Source: Streblospio benedicti (taxonomy: Eukaryota; Annelida; Polychaeta; Spionida; Spionidae). From it: a DNA stretch of 64,000 bases. A model generated the notes under the pieces. The model did no database searches and had not been told where the DNA came from. It worked only from the letters and a program-made list of their open reading frames with translations. Location of the stretch: NCBI GenBank assembly GCA_019095985.1, contig CM032662.1, positions 40,630,921-40,694,920 on the forward strand, in the 5' to 3' direction. The translations under genes were made by a program, and so were the position numbers. This document shows, in pieces, positions 38,122-50,861 of this stretch. How positions within the stretch are numbered: position 1 is the first letter of the stretch; each line of letters begins with the position of its first letter.

Positions 38122-41100
38122 CAGTTTTTGAGAAGAAGATGTTAACGACGCACGACGGACGCAAACCCATAGCAATAGGTCACCTGAATTACTCAGGTGA
38201 CCTAAAAAATCTATTAAATATAAACTGACTTTCTATAAAATCAATTAGTCATGTAGATTTTAGAAGTTAGAGGTAGTAAGCATATAAGTAAAATATTTCA
38301 TATATTACCATCTGTGGATCATTTGACCGACTGACCCATCCAGAGATGAGCTTTAGTGTTTCTCTCTTCACTGTTCTCATACTTTTTATAAGTGGTTGTT
38401 TTGTGACATTTTCTCCATTAGTAGCGATGGCACTGCTGACATTTTCACTCATCACTTTGTACACATTCAGCATATCCAAATAGATGCGCCCGAGCTGCAA
38501 ATGGTATAGTTAAGTATTAAACACATGTAAACTTTAAAAAATCAAAGAAAGACACATCAGAACAAAGAATAATCTGTAAAATGTGCATTTACGCAACAAC
38601 TAATGATTTGTACCTGTACAACATATGGATGTCCAACAGCTTTGCAAGCACGAACATTGGTTTTAAGAATATTCGCCAGCTGCTTCACACATTCTGGATC
38701 TTTCAAAACTTCCACATTCTGAAAACAAAGTTACGAACATTATCATCAATGATGAGAAAAAAAAATGTATTAAAAGATTTACCTCCAAATTCAAATGTTA
38801 GTGAACACACATGATTCATAAAAGGCATTAATCTTCTTTACCTGTGTGGCTTGATTAATGATACTATCCCACACTTGATTCGGCAATGCCATATATTTTT
38901 CAATGAGATTCTCTTGAGCAGTCTGATCCGTTTGAGCTCCGATCATAAGACCTACAGCTTCGTAGAATGTGTGGACCTAAATACAGTGTATAAAATTCAT
39001 TAAATAAAATTTGTAAGTAGTTTAAAAAATAATGAAAAATATTGATATCGATCTCTGCTATTGCATAAGATTTACTTACCTGTTGAGGTTGAAGATCACA
39101 GATGATTGCATTGATGCCACCAAGAATTTCTTCAATGAACGGCATTACTTCACCTACTTGAACTTGTACAAAATGCCTTCTACATTTCTGAGATATTTTT
39201 ATAAAGGTATCACAAGCCATATCTTGCACACCATCATGAGTTTCTAAAAATCAAATTAGGTACATTCTTAATTAAGATGCTGCCATTTTATTTACAAGTG
39301 CATTAAAGTTGAAAGCATAGCGTAACAAGTTTTTTTTTCTTTTGCCATTCAAACTTACCATGCATAAATTCGAACAATTTGTTCACTACAGTTTTGAGGA
39401 AACGCCAGTGAGCCCTCAAGAATCTTGGGTATTGACCAACAACATACATAATATTGGATGCAATTATTGCTTTATTGTCTTTGCCACGCTTTTGCTCGCA
39501 CAGACCGAGTAAATCTTTGATCACAGTGACAAGAAATCTTTTTTCATCTTCTTCATGCATAGCCCCACTTATTGAGCCTATGGCCCAACAGAGCTACAAA
39601 AGATAAAGCATATGTATAAGGAATTCTATTCAAAAATAAATTCATAGTAGCTAATTCATAATTGGCCATTATCAGGAAAAGCATGATATTCTCATATAAC
39701 CTACAAATGCTTTGATTAAGCTAAAGAAGTATAATAAAGACTCACTGTATTAAGATTTTTCCATGACCATTCTGTACCATTTACTTGGTTGTGCAACTTC
39801 TCAGTCATAATATTTTCAGTATCTTGATAATCCAAATGGGTCAAATATACTGAAAAGGAGAGCACATTATTTCATTATCATTGCAAATTTCAATGATGAG
39901 AACGATTAGCATAGCAGCATAGAAGAAATTAATAACCTCTTCACCAATCATACCAAAAATATTCTTACCCAGAGTTTCTCTCATATTCTTGTAAAGGTTT
40001 ATGGAATCTGTATCTTTCATAAATTCTCGAACAACTTCTCCGCTTCATTTTCAACAACAAAGAACTTCTTCTGGTTTTGCCATTCGAGAAATCATTACTC
40101 GCCTGACCTAAAAAGTAAAAATTGTGAACAATACAATATAACATGTCCAAGTGATAATAAAAATGTGTAAAAATCTGTATCCATTTTTCAATTAAAATAA
40201 TACAAACGCTTACTTTGGACAAGATAGGATTGTACATCAGTCTTCTAGGTGGGATGTCTGTTGATGAATTTGGTCGGTTGATGAGCAGAGGATTGGAAGG
40301 AGTATAGGGGCTTTCCCTGTAGAGGTCTGCAGCTAGAGCATTCCAATATTCCAAGCAAATCTTGAAAATTTCTGTTTCTTCAACTTCCGATATAAGAATC
40401 AAATAATGGAGTGCCTAAAAATTACGGATTTTATTACTTTCCTACAATCATCATTTCATAAAGAAAGTTGCAAATGATCTTGTCAATTACAATTCAAAAT
40501 ATCACAAAGGCCATTTTAACTTTTCATATCAATTATGCAACTTACTTCCATCAAAACTTCATGGAGTTCCTGCTTTTTCTCAACAAGATTGCCGTGTTCT
40601 TTAAGATAAGTACAAATGAAAAGACTGAGATTTTGAATGAAGTTTTGCTCATCATCACGTCCATGTTTGTAGGCCTCTTTAATATTGGTAGACAACGGAA
40701 GCATCTAAAAAACACATTAAAAACAAATATATTAGCACATATATTAGTAATGAAAACTCTATTGCAATTTCAAATGTAACAAGCGAGACGTGTCAAGAAA
40801 AATACTCACTTGCTTCAGCTGTTCCATTGTTAATGCAAAGAGCTGCACAAATTGTTCGTCATATTGAGAGACTTGCACACCAGCTAAAATACAATATATT
40901 TCATGATGAACATAATAATGACTCAATAAAGTCAAAACATGACAAGTACATAGTCACTACATACATGTAGTTCCCAACAGTATTGTGTTTGCCATAAGTA
41001 TTTATAATCCAAATTTTGAACGAGTAGTAAAATGCAACTGCCTCAAAAGTCAACTTATAAACAGAAAATAATTCAAAATTGCACTACTTACCTATCTCAG

Positions 41101-42753
41101 TCAGACACTTCAGTGTTACATTCCTAAACAATGGCACATTTAAAAACTGGAAAAAAAAAGAGAGAAAATATACATTGCATGTCTGAAAAAGAAATACATA
41201 ATACTCATCCATAATAGCAATACTTTCAATAACAGGCATGATTTAAATAAACTACCATCTTGCCAGAAATAATAAATACCTTGAAAATTAGCGTATTTAT
41301 AAGTTTGGTTTCAAATATATATCCAAGCGGAATCCAATTCAAGAACTTTAGAAGGGTTTCTAAAGTGGACCCAACTAGAGTTGCATTTTGCGAATTTTCC
41401 ATGACAAACTGGCATAATTGGAATATTTGAGAAAACTCCGAACACATCGTATCTTTCAGATGTTTAGCCTTTGCTTGTGTCATCTGGCCACTGGAGAAAT
41501 CAAACACTTCTTCACTGAAAATTGGAAACATCACAGACATTATTTCTTTCAGTATGCATTGGCGTAATTTAGGAGACAAGAATTGCAATTAACATTATGA
41601 ACATCAATGCTGAAGTAATTTCTATTTCAGCATACATGTTCCAAAATATATTATCGCATGAATCACATTAAAACACAACAAAATGGAAATAATTCATAAC
41701 ATTATTCATTTGGAAGTTAATTAAAAAAAAAGTAAAGATACCTCAGCAATTTGAGAATCGCCATATTGTTTTTGCAGAGGGACTCGTTGGTTTTACTTGC
41801 TCCAACAATATCACCTATGAATGCAGGCCAATTCTTAGGCCACTCGTATTTTAAAACTTGGACCAGAATCATGTTCAGTTTGCTAAGGTAAACTTTTTCT
41901 CTTTCCAAACTTTCAGCATCCGATGATGTTTTAATAATGAGGCCAACAATATATTTCTTAATACCTAGAAAAAGAGAGAAAAAAAGTAGTTAACAGGCAA
42001 TCAATCATATATTATCATTCAGCCCACCATTGCTGATTATCGATGGCTTTCTATACTTATACTCTTATAAGGGTAATGGATTTGGGGAAATTCTGATCCG
42101 GTTCGTTCACTGTTTTTATGCTACCATTACATTATTGTACATAACAATCAATGTGAATTACCACTTTTTTTTGTTAACCATACAAAACGGATGAACAATA
42201 GCCTCCTAAGAGAAATAATCAATCCAAGTACAAATGCATCAAGTAGTGCCTGAAGATATCTCAACAAATTTACCTTCGCACTGCTGACGCGGCAAAACCT
42301 TCCATCTGGTCTTTATTACATTTTCCAATATTTGTAGGGCGTAATATTTTGTGTGTTGATTCTGGGAAAACTCTAAAATTGTATCTACTCTAGTCCATGC
42401 ATCTGGATGCTCTTTGAGGGAATTAAGAATTTCTTGAGCAACTCTTTGCTGCAAAAGTTCAAAAAAAAAATAAACAAATAATAATAATATCATTATTCTT
42501 TAACACATGGCTATTGATACTGGGTTTAATTGGATTCATTTCATACACAATGTTGAAATTCTACAATTTTATACAATTTTTTTTAAGACGCTGAATATGT
42601 TACCTGTTGGCCTTCTCCAGTGTACATACATCCTACAATGCTGTCAAGGAGAGTGATGTCAAGCTTTTCACTGAAGTCCAACAACTTCTGCCCATGTTCA
42701 GTAATATTTGCAGGTATACCAATCCCATTGGTAGTTGCAGTAGTAGCCGCCAT
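34579..42753 (-). CDS. XPO1: Exportin-1 (CRM1)
   Basis: Nuclear export receptor that binds leucine-rich export signals with RanGTP. The whole coding region is present in about 21 coding exons, from ATG at 42753 ([10 protein letters not shown]...) to TAA at 34579 (...MPEEMQD). Coding exons include 42753-42604, 42448-42274, about 41966-41743, 41515-41282, 40706-40545, 40414-40214, 40109-39970, 39593-39358, 39244-39080, 38494-38310, 37479-37284, 36924-36761, 36641-36477 and 34727-34579. The exportin N-terminal part ([14 protein letters not shown]), the NES-groove region with the conserved reactive cysteine ([15 protein letters not shown]) and the C-terminal tail ([12 protein letters not shown]) all match animal XPO1. 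The exon at 39970-40109 carries one extra T and one missing G, which compensate each other. The acceptor just upstream of the ATG implies a non-coding first exon. Confidence 0.97.
34802..35985. mobile_element. hAT-like non-autonomous DNA transposon
   Basis: The ends are CAGAGTTGCCAA and its inverse TTGGCAACTCTG, with subterminal runs rich in GAAATTTCCGAAT words on both sides. The start CAG and sequence style resemble hAT. The flanking direct repeat CATCTC (34796-34801 and 35986-35991) is 6 bases rather than the usual 8, so the superfamily is uncertain. It lies in the last XPO1 intron. The open frame at 35172-35438 is inside it and is not a convincing gene. Confidence 0.65.
37562..38212. mobile_element. 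AAGAGGCCCATGGGCC repeat element in XPO1 intron
   Basis: It begins AAGAGGCCCATGGGCC then GGTCACCTGAG and ends with TCAGGTGACC, so the termini are partly inverted. Inside, about 37690-37742 and 38048-38102 are inverted copies (words GTATGTAGCATCTGTAGG and GAAATTGTAAATTTCAT). A GACGCACGACGGACGCA stretch lies near the right end. Elements with this opening are, to my knowledge, abundant in bivalve genomes. Confidence 0.65.
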
Positions 42754-43329
42754 GTTGAAAGTTTTTGTTTCCTAAATAAGAAATTCATTGTCATTAATTT
42801 ACAAACATCAGAATGAAGCATCGTAATGCAGATTACCCGTGAAACATATATCAATTAAACAGCACCAAATCAAAAGGGAAGGTCGTAAGATTAGAAAGAG
42901 TACAGCTCAGGCCTCTACGCTAAGCCTCAACAGTAACTTGCCACGATGGGCAAGTTGGGTGTCAAATCTACTTGCCGCATGGCTAGTAAAGTACATGTGC
43001 AATTTTTAAAATCTCTCTACTCCTCTAGTTTGCAAAGCTGTATTGCATAAATCGAATGGTGCCAACTAGCACGCCGTTTTTTCTATTTATAGCCCTGGCT
43101 GTCAAAAAAGGCATGACAGATTGCATGGATTTGTAATTTCGCCAAACTCGCTTGTTTTGTACTTCAAGGTAGATTTACAAGACGTTTGCTAGTAATTGAG
43201 AGGTACGATAGCTTCTGCCATCTAGGATATTATGCTCAGTAGGATGCAAACTTGACATCACCACCAGATGCAATTCTGCATGAAGAAAGTTCAAGAAGCT
43301 GCTCTCTATACATGTATCTTTAAAAAACT
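42754..43329. promoter_or_regulatory. XPO1 5' flank with untranslated intron
   Basis: An acceptor (TTCTTATTTAG) lies directly upstream of the XPO1 start codon, so this is an intron in the 5' untranslated region. The promoter is further upstream, somewhere between here and 46300. No core element can be named from sequence. Confidence 0.35.
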
Positions 43330-43745
43330 GTGGGTGAATGTTCTCAGATCGTGTCCGTTCTGCCTTGCTTCATAGAAGTGACACTTGGACACCATCTTCT
43401 GTAGACCGTCAGCAGCTATGTCGTGACAAGTCTATGATACATTGGATTTGCGGAGTGAAACCTGATACCTCTTCGGCTACACACTGCAAAATGCTGGGGA
43501 TAGTTGAGATATCTTCGAAACTGACTCTCGGCATCTCAAATTGTACGGACGCCTGAAATGATCTTCCTCTTGCATCAATTGTCATGGACAAGGAGATCCC
43601 TCATCTTCGGTTACAGGGCAGACCGAGGACACTTGGTTGGAATGTGTGGTCAGATATGAAGGACTGCAACCTCCTTAATAGACATCTTTCAGTGTTTGTA
43701 CACATAAGCACCTGTCGGAAGATGCTTGCGCATATTGGACCCTAA
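43330..43745 (+). mobile_element. LINE fragment (reverse transcriptase C-terminal region)
   Basis: Translation gives a stretch with SDTWTPSSVDRQQL and MIHWICGV, the region after the polymerase domain in many LINEs. It then continues in another frame with LQGRPRTLGWNVWSDMKD. It is a truncated, frame-broken remnant, not a host gene. Confidence 0.6.
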
Positions 43746-44775
43746 ATATTTCCCGTGCCATAGTAAATAGAGAGAAATTGACGACTTTCATCACAGAATT
43801 CTGCTCTAAAAATGTACTAAGTTTCTTACCTTTAAATGGGAATGCATGACATAACCTCTGGTCTACAACATATCATGAGTATTCCCATCAATTCTTGAAA
43901 TAAAAGATTTACAAGGACATTTACTTTTCCTTCTTTTTTGCCATAGTACTACTCAAGAGCTCTGTCAAACGCTTGACGTTTTATTGTAAACAATGGTACT
44001 GTAGAGCAGGTGGTTGTTGTTTTTTTGAATTTTTTAAATAAGTTTTACTCAAAAGAAATATGAAACATAATAACACTACTACAGCGTGCAAAAGCATATA
44101 CTTTACCAGAAAACAATAACATAAAAAGCTGTCATTATACGGATTAAGAAATATTTAGAGATGTTTGGTTGGTCTATAGCTCTAGACTAACATGGTCTCA
44201 CTCACTACACACGACCGTGCGACAAGAGCAACGTCACGAAAAGTCTATGGTACATCAAAATTGCGTAATTAAATCTAGTGCCTTGGCTTGGGTTTGAGGC
44301 AAAAACACAAGTTATAAACCTGGTCAAAGCTGATGAAATACAATTCTAAATAAAATGTGAGTATCATATATGAAAACTAGAGAAGTATGCAAACTTTTCT
44401 GTGAGTGTCACGATACATAATTATGAACATAGAGCACAATAATGGCATCTTCAAAATGACTAATATGCACAATGTTTTGTGACACTGGTATATTTTCTGG
44501 GTCCATGTTGCGCGTGCCGATCGCGTCTGACGTCACATGAAATTGGTCAATACAGATCCACTAGATAGACTTATGGAGAACTGGTAAGACACAGCGGTAT
44601 GCTGCCTACCCCAATAACTGGAACACCTGCACCAGTTAACAAATAAACCTTCGGATATAGTAGTAAATATATAGGTAGTAGGTTGAACTTCCTACTTTCA
44701 ACTTTTATGATATCTTCTACAACAGAGGCCTTGCAGTTTTCTTGGAATTGGACTGTACCAAGTTGATCCTTGTCC

Positions 44776-45067
44776 ACTAGAGATTGATCATAAAGGCAAC
44801 ACCAGGGGAAATAGATTGAAACTATTGAAGAAAAGACATGAGAAAGCGGTGAGGAAGAACTTCTTCACATACAGGGTGGTAAACCCATGGAACAAGCTAC
44901 CTGATGAAGTGGTCCTAGCTCCAACCATAAACACTCTCAAAAACAGACTTGATAAACACTGGATCCTGATATGTCACCTTCCCCACGCACTTAGTTATTG
45001 TTGCGACAAGATGAATCGGCTAAGAAAAGTTATAATCAGTAACAGGTCCATGACCTACGAAGACTGA
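44776..45067 (+). mobile_element. LINE fragment (CR1-like C-terminus)
   Basis: An open stretch contains RHEKAVRKNFFTYRVVNPWN then LPDEVVLAPTINTLKNRLDK, the typical last block of CR1/L2-like reverse transcriptases. It is only the 3' end of such an element. Between here and 47082 I see no other clear element besides a C-rich run near 46527. Confidence 0.7.
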
Positions 45068-45616
45068 AGAGGATAAGTAAGATAAATAAGTAAGGAATTC
45101 AATGAATTCTTTCCTTAGAACAATGATAAAAATCAAATGAATAAAACACTCAAAGTAGACTTCCAGTCCACACATCCGCACCCCACACTCAAAATCATAT
45201 GAATTCAGAATTTCAGACAAATTATAACAAATTTTTGGGCAGTGTCCATAACGTGGTTGGATGTGCCCATTACATTCCCTCGAAAACGGGCGATTTGAAT
45301 TTCAAATTACTTCAAATTGTAAGGAATACAAGACCAACATTTAGCTAACATGCTTACACAAATAATGATAGCTATAGCCTGTAAACAATAATGACAATGC
45401 CATGATTCTTTCTTCTAGGTTTTACATTTTAACAGAATGTGGCCATTATGATTATACGTTCTTATCAAAAGGTTCCAATCACAACTCTTTCATTCATTCA
45501 AAACTACCTTGCAGACAAAATATGGCGTCTTAGAAATCATGTTTAATGGAATACAACATGTACAGCAGTATATCTCCACGTCTCATGTAATCAAATAGCT
45601 AAGTACGGATGGAATC

Positions 45617-45717
45617 CTTCATTACCTTCACTGAATTTCTTTTCCACCCTTTCTTTCTTCCGACATTTCAGAAAACGGCGTTGGATTCTGACCGGTTGAA
45701 ACCGGACAAGAAGCCAT
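45617..45717 (-). other. Possible 5' exon with short upstream frame
   Basis: On the minus strand an ATG at about 45717 opens MASCPVSTGQNPTPFSEMSE and continues for 29 codons to a stop. The stop is followed almost at once by a donor-like AAG|GTAATG. It could be the non-coding first exon of XPO1 with an upstream open frame, spliced to the acceptor near 42770. This is inference only. Confidence 0.25.
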
Positions 45718-47081
45718 GATTGAAGTTTTCGGCAAACTTCGGATGGAAAAATCCCCCAAATGGTCATTGTTATATAGCAAAATTAACCCCATGACAATCA
45801 CCATAAATGACTGATTTTGTTTCACAAACTTGGAATGCATCATATGGTTGACGAAATAGACTTAAACTCAATGTAGTGAGTATGTGGAGATTTACAATTT
45901 TCTTCGCTAAAGTCCGTATGCTAATATGAATGAAACAATGGCGGCCATTGGCGGTTTGGTATTTCAATAATATGGGCATAAATTTTCACCTTAGTTCTTT
46001 TGAACGTTGCTGATAGTGTTTGGTCATATTCATTTTTCAAAAAATGTGGACGAACTTTAATTAGCTTTATTTACAATGCCTAATTAGCGTTATTTACCCC
46101 TAGTCACAATGACCAATCAAGTGCTATGTTAGGAAAAGGAAAAACTGGGAAATAAATACGCGATATAGTGCTGAATGTTTGTACTAATAACCGTGAGTTT
46201 CATGCATTTTTATTCTGAACATGCATTGTGTAAATAAATGTGGTACTTAAAACAGAGAAAGTTTGAATCAAATTTCACTTACTCGTCATTTCAGATATAT
46301 TAATGATACTGATATTTTTGTAAGCAGTGCAGGTGCCCGTCAAGGTGTCATGACAGCCATACCATAATTTCAAGCCGGGTGAATTTAAAGGGAAACGTGT
46401 TTTTGTTTATGTTTTCAGAAAGGTGAAAACAATAGATATAATTTACTTTTATTTATATGTTTGTTTACGTACATCAAGTCCATCTCCCAGCTTAAGACCC
46501 CTACATCTAGTACATTATAGTACACCCCCCCCCCCCAATTCTGTTCAGGCTCTTTAAACAATATAATTTTGGAAGGGGACCACGCCATAACTTATACATA
46601 AGTGACAATCATAATCTTATAACTGCATTATACATACGTATATACGTGATCAGTAGATCTATATAACAGCAAGAGCAAGCAATCAACAAATTAGTGAAAT
46701 TCATCTATTTGTATTTGACTTGACTTTGACTTGACTTGTATAATGAACTTACAATAGATCTACCATATTCTTTAACAAAGTTTGCTATTTTTCTGCAGAA
46801 TGCAGTAAATCTTTGTTACCATGACATGCTCAGTGCACGTGGACGTTTTCACGTTAGACGTACAAAGTCGGATCGGTCCATCAGGTCCCCATGCAGGGAC
46901 TAAACCCTGGTACTAAACTCCTACCCCCCTTCCCCCCCCCAGATCAGTACAGCTGGGTTGCTGATGCCTATAAGTACTTCATTAATGATAAAATTTGCAA
47001 GTATTTATCATTTGTATTATCATTTTTACTAATTTAGAAAAATATTTATTTTAGAATTCATGAAATAGAAAAAAATAAAGA

Positions 47082-50000
47082 ATGGCACAAGGAACACAAC
47101 GCATTTCACTGCAGACCTCTGAAGAACTTGCATCTAGACTTCATAACCCAAAAAACCATGAATGTTCAATGGCTAGTGATAACAATTATCATCAAGAAAG
47201 AGATCAACCGTTGAAACTTGAAACAAATTCTTTTACCTCATTGATGGATTCATCTACAAAAATCAACAATAAAGCCAATGAATGTGCAGCGCATCCCGAT
47301 AAAATGGAAGCTGTTCTTCAAGACAGTGTAACAATACCGAAAGAATCAGATACTTTATATTCTGAAGAAGTTTTGACACATTATCCAGACAGTTTAACTA
47401 GCAGTACAGATATTTGTAAAGAAGAAATGGCAAACTCTGAATCAAAAGATACTGCAAAATACCATGAACATTCAGAGCAATCCTTTGCAGTGGCAGGTAA
47501 CGAACATACCAAGGAAAAACTGTCTGGTTTTGTTGTATGCAGTCCGCAAGACATTGGATTGCAGTTAGCTTACACTACACAAAATGGTCAGCAAGTCTTA
47601 CTGCTAGTCCCAACTAGCACCGCAGGTGGCACTCATGTTGCCAATGTCCCAGTGGATAAGTCAAATGATTTGGGCAGATTACTGAAATTAAGAAATGATG
47701 GGAAATCTATAAGTATATCTGGTGTTCCAACCCTGTCACCTGCCATGGTTGAACCAAGTGGTAATTCAGAAAAACAAGATTTAGCAGGATCAAATCAAGT
47801 TCTCAACTTGCAGGATAATTCTACTGAAACTGTCGTAGGACATGTTGTTAAAATGCTTGATGGTAATGATTTCTTATATCTTCGCAATCATATTATTATT
47901 ATTATTTTTTTTGGTTTAGTCTTGATCAGATTCAGCTTTACATTACTCTGACAAAGAAATTCTGTTCACTACAATACAGTACACTAAACCATGATCCGGA
48001 TTTTCTTGTAAAATTTGCTTCTTTGAATACCATTTGAAGCAATTCTGAACATCTATCTAACAGGATATTTTAGTATCACCTGTGATGGCTAAGTGTATCA
48101 TGAAAGTGAGAGAAAAAAGTAAATTTTCAAATGCACGTAATTTCAGAAAATTGTTTTTATCTGTTAATAGGACAGACGATGTATGTATGTGACTTGGACA
48201 AGTGTGGGCGGTCCTTTTCATCATTTGGTTATTTGCGTTTTCACCAATCTTGTCATTTTGGTACCAGTGATCTTGTGTGTCCTTACCCAGAGTGTGGTAG
48301 GAAGTTTAGCTGGCCTGCACATCTCAAGTACCATCAGTTAACACATACGTGAGTTAAAGTTAGAGTCTTTCTAATCACACATACAGTAATTATTTTATCA
48401 TCTGAGTAAGGATTTTATTCTTTCTTTACTTGTAATTATTTTCATTTTGAATGCATGGTGTAAAATGATATTGCTTTTTTCGTCTTTGGAAATAAAATAT
48501 ATTATTATTATTATTTGAAAAAAAAAAATAATGATCAATTATACCAATTTAAACCACTATTTTCTTACATATAAAATGAATAAGTTTGGACAATTTTACT
48601 TTTTGTGCATGAATATAACTCCTGCTTCACCAATCCTAAGACTGCATCACTAAAAAAATTAGCTTAATTATACAATTCAGGAACGCACGTTTGTTCCGGT
48701 GCGAAGTAGATGGATGCCAAAGAAGTTTCTACACAGCGCAAAGACTTAAAGTGCATCTTCAAACCCACACCGGAGAAAAACCATTTAAATGTACCACAGA
48801 AGGATGTGGCCGAAGTTTTACTACTGCACAAAATCTCAGAAATCACGTACGAACTCATACAGGTAATTTTCTTTTTTACATTTGTGTTTCAATTACTAAA
48901 TGACACTGCCCATCTGTTTGTGTTTAGTTTATTGTGTTTATTCATTGTTTGTTTGAATTAGGTGAAAAACCCTACCAGTGCTCTCTTCCCATGTGTAAAA
49001 GAAGATTTACTGAATTTTCAAGTTTGAAGAAACATATGTTAACCCATACAGGTATGTTTGTTAATGTTAACTGTTTCTTACATTGATCAGGATTTACTGG
49101 TGGCGTAAGCTGCAGTTTTAACACATCGACATTCAATCCGCCACCTGCTGCACTATACAGAACAAAACACAACCCTGGTATATAATATATGTGCGGTCTG
49201 GTATGTTTGCAAATCTAGATTCAATTTGCTCTAAATCAATGACAGTCTGAAAATATGAATTTTCAAAAAAACATCAAATTTTAGGTGAGAAACCACACCC
49301 ATGTCGATTCTGTGGTAAGAGTTTTTCTCAAGCGGGCACCAGGAATGCACATATCAAGAAGCAACATTCCGATTTACTCCAGGCTGAGAAATTAGCGGAA
49401 GAACGAGCAAGACTTGGCACAGGAAATGATTCATCTAGCATGACCACGGATGCACAAGCAAGTGCATTGTACAAGATGTCATGTAAGTACATTTTTGTTG
49501 GTAAGTTATTTGACAAAGCAATATAGATCAAATTCATCTGTACTTTGTTTCCTTTTCTTAAGTTGATCTAAAGTTGTACCTTATTAAGCCTGCCTTTGCT
49601 GTGTTCTAACCAACTTAGACGTCTCAACAAACATCAATATGTACTTCATGCAATCATCCAATTGCTCACCCCCATGTTTAAAAGGCCCATCCTCAAATTT
49701 TGACATATTGGACTATTGAAATTTCAATATCAGTACACATTCATGCGAAAGCCCATAATGTGAATTGAAGAAAAAATTGTTATATAGTAAAAGCACATGG
49801 GTATTTGGATGGTTGAATACAGTATTTACAGTATTTTAAGTTGATTGCTTTTATTTTCAGCTGTGGAGGTTCAGAATGGTGTAGTAGTCAGTGAGGAGAT
49901 GCAGTACATAAACGTGCAGAACATGGCACCTCAGAGTGAGAGCGACGCAATGAGTTTCAGCTCAATGCTAGTATCAAATAACGGTAATAAACAATCTTAT

Positions 50001-50614
50001 GGTTTAAAACATTTTGAACTTTTTTTAATGCAATGGAAGCTTGTTATCTTGATTCTGTAGTCCAACTACTACATCTGAAGGTTTGGCTGACAACTGGTGT
50101 GTTTCCTAGTTTCTGGCATAGGCAGCAGACACCTTTGTGCCAGATCTCAAACCACCTCTCTATATGTCTATCTAGTGGATCTGTACTGTAGTAAGCAGGT
50201 TACAGTCTTTCAGGTCTGACGTAGTGCATCTAGCCAAATCGTGGTTGAGCAGTATTGAAATAACAAGGCTCTACTGTAAATTACAGTCTGTAATATCATT
50301 AGATTTAAACACAATCAATATTTTGCATCTAATATTTTTGTATATGAAATGTAACGGCATGTATTTTTATTCTATTTCTTTTTTTTTTATTTGCAGGAAT
50401 GTCTACTAATGACAATTCATCAAATGCATCTCAAAGCACATTCAAAGGCGACGAATTCATCAACAATCCCAATGTATTGGTTTTAACCCAACCACCAGAC
50501 AATTCTAACTTTGTGGACTGCGATTCAAATTTGGAGATAGACTATGCTGAAAACATAACTACATATGAGGAAAATTTATTGCAAGTGGAACTTCAGTCAG
50601 AGATATCCAACTAG
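47082..50614 (+). CDS. ZNF410: ZNF410-like C2H2 zinc finger transcription factor
   Basis: Sequence-specific nuclear factor; in mammals ZNF410 binds clustered sites that drive CHD4. Exons: 47082-about 47861 (acidic, serine-rich N-terminus), about 48171-48350, 48681-48859, about 48961-49051, about 49285-49481, about 49861-49984 and about 50398-50614. All joins keep frame. The fingers show the ZNF410 signature words: WPAHLKYHQLTH, YTAQRLKVHLQTH, TTAQNLRNHVRTH, EFSSLKKHMLTH and SQAGTRNAHIKKQH. These align one for one with the five human fingers, and TGEKP linkers are intact. An additional, less regular finger (YVCDLDKCGRSFSS) precedes them. The C-terminus is acidic and glutamine/asparagine-rich. 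The start is the first ATG of the long open exon. Confidence 0.9.
49641..49827. mobile_element. MITE of the ATACGG...CCATCCAA family (copy E)
   Basis: Left end CAATCATCCAATTGCTCACC; right end GGGTATTTGGATGGTTGAAT then ACAGTAT. The interior resembles copy D at 26123-26304. It lies in a ZNF410 intron. Confidence 0.55.
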
Positions 50615-50861
50615 CTATGTGACACAGAAACACCTTTATAATGGGCATATGCAATATTGTTAATTTAATGGGATGATTTTTATTTGAAAAAATCTTATAT
50701 TGTGCATTATGAATGGATTTATATCTCAGTAAGAATCCTACACCCCATAGAATATCCATGGTGTACAGTTTGTGGTGGTTGAAGCAGTTAAGACAGTATG
50801 CATGAGGTGCTGTGCGCTGTTTGCAGGTAGGTTTGTGGTGTATCCAAAACCATCCGATGTT

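Noticed and set aside
43338-43556. A 72-codon frame as a host gene
   Set aside because: It matches the C-terminal part of LINE reverse transcriptases and is frame-broken.
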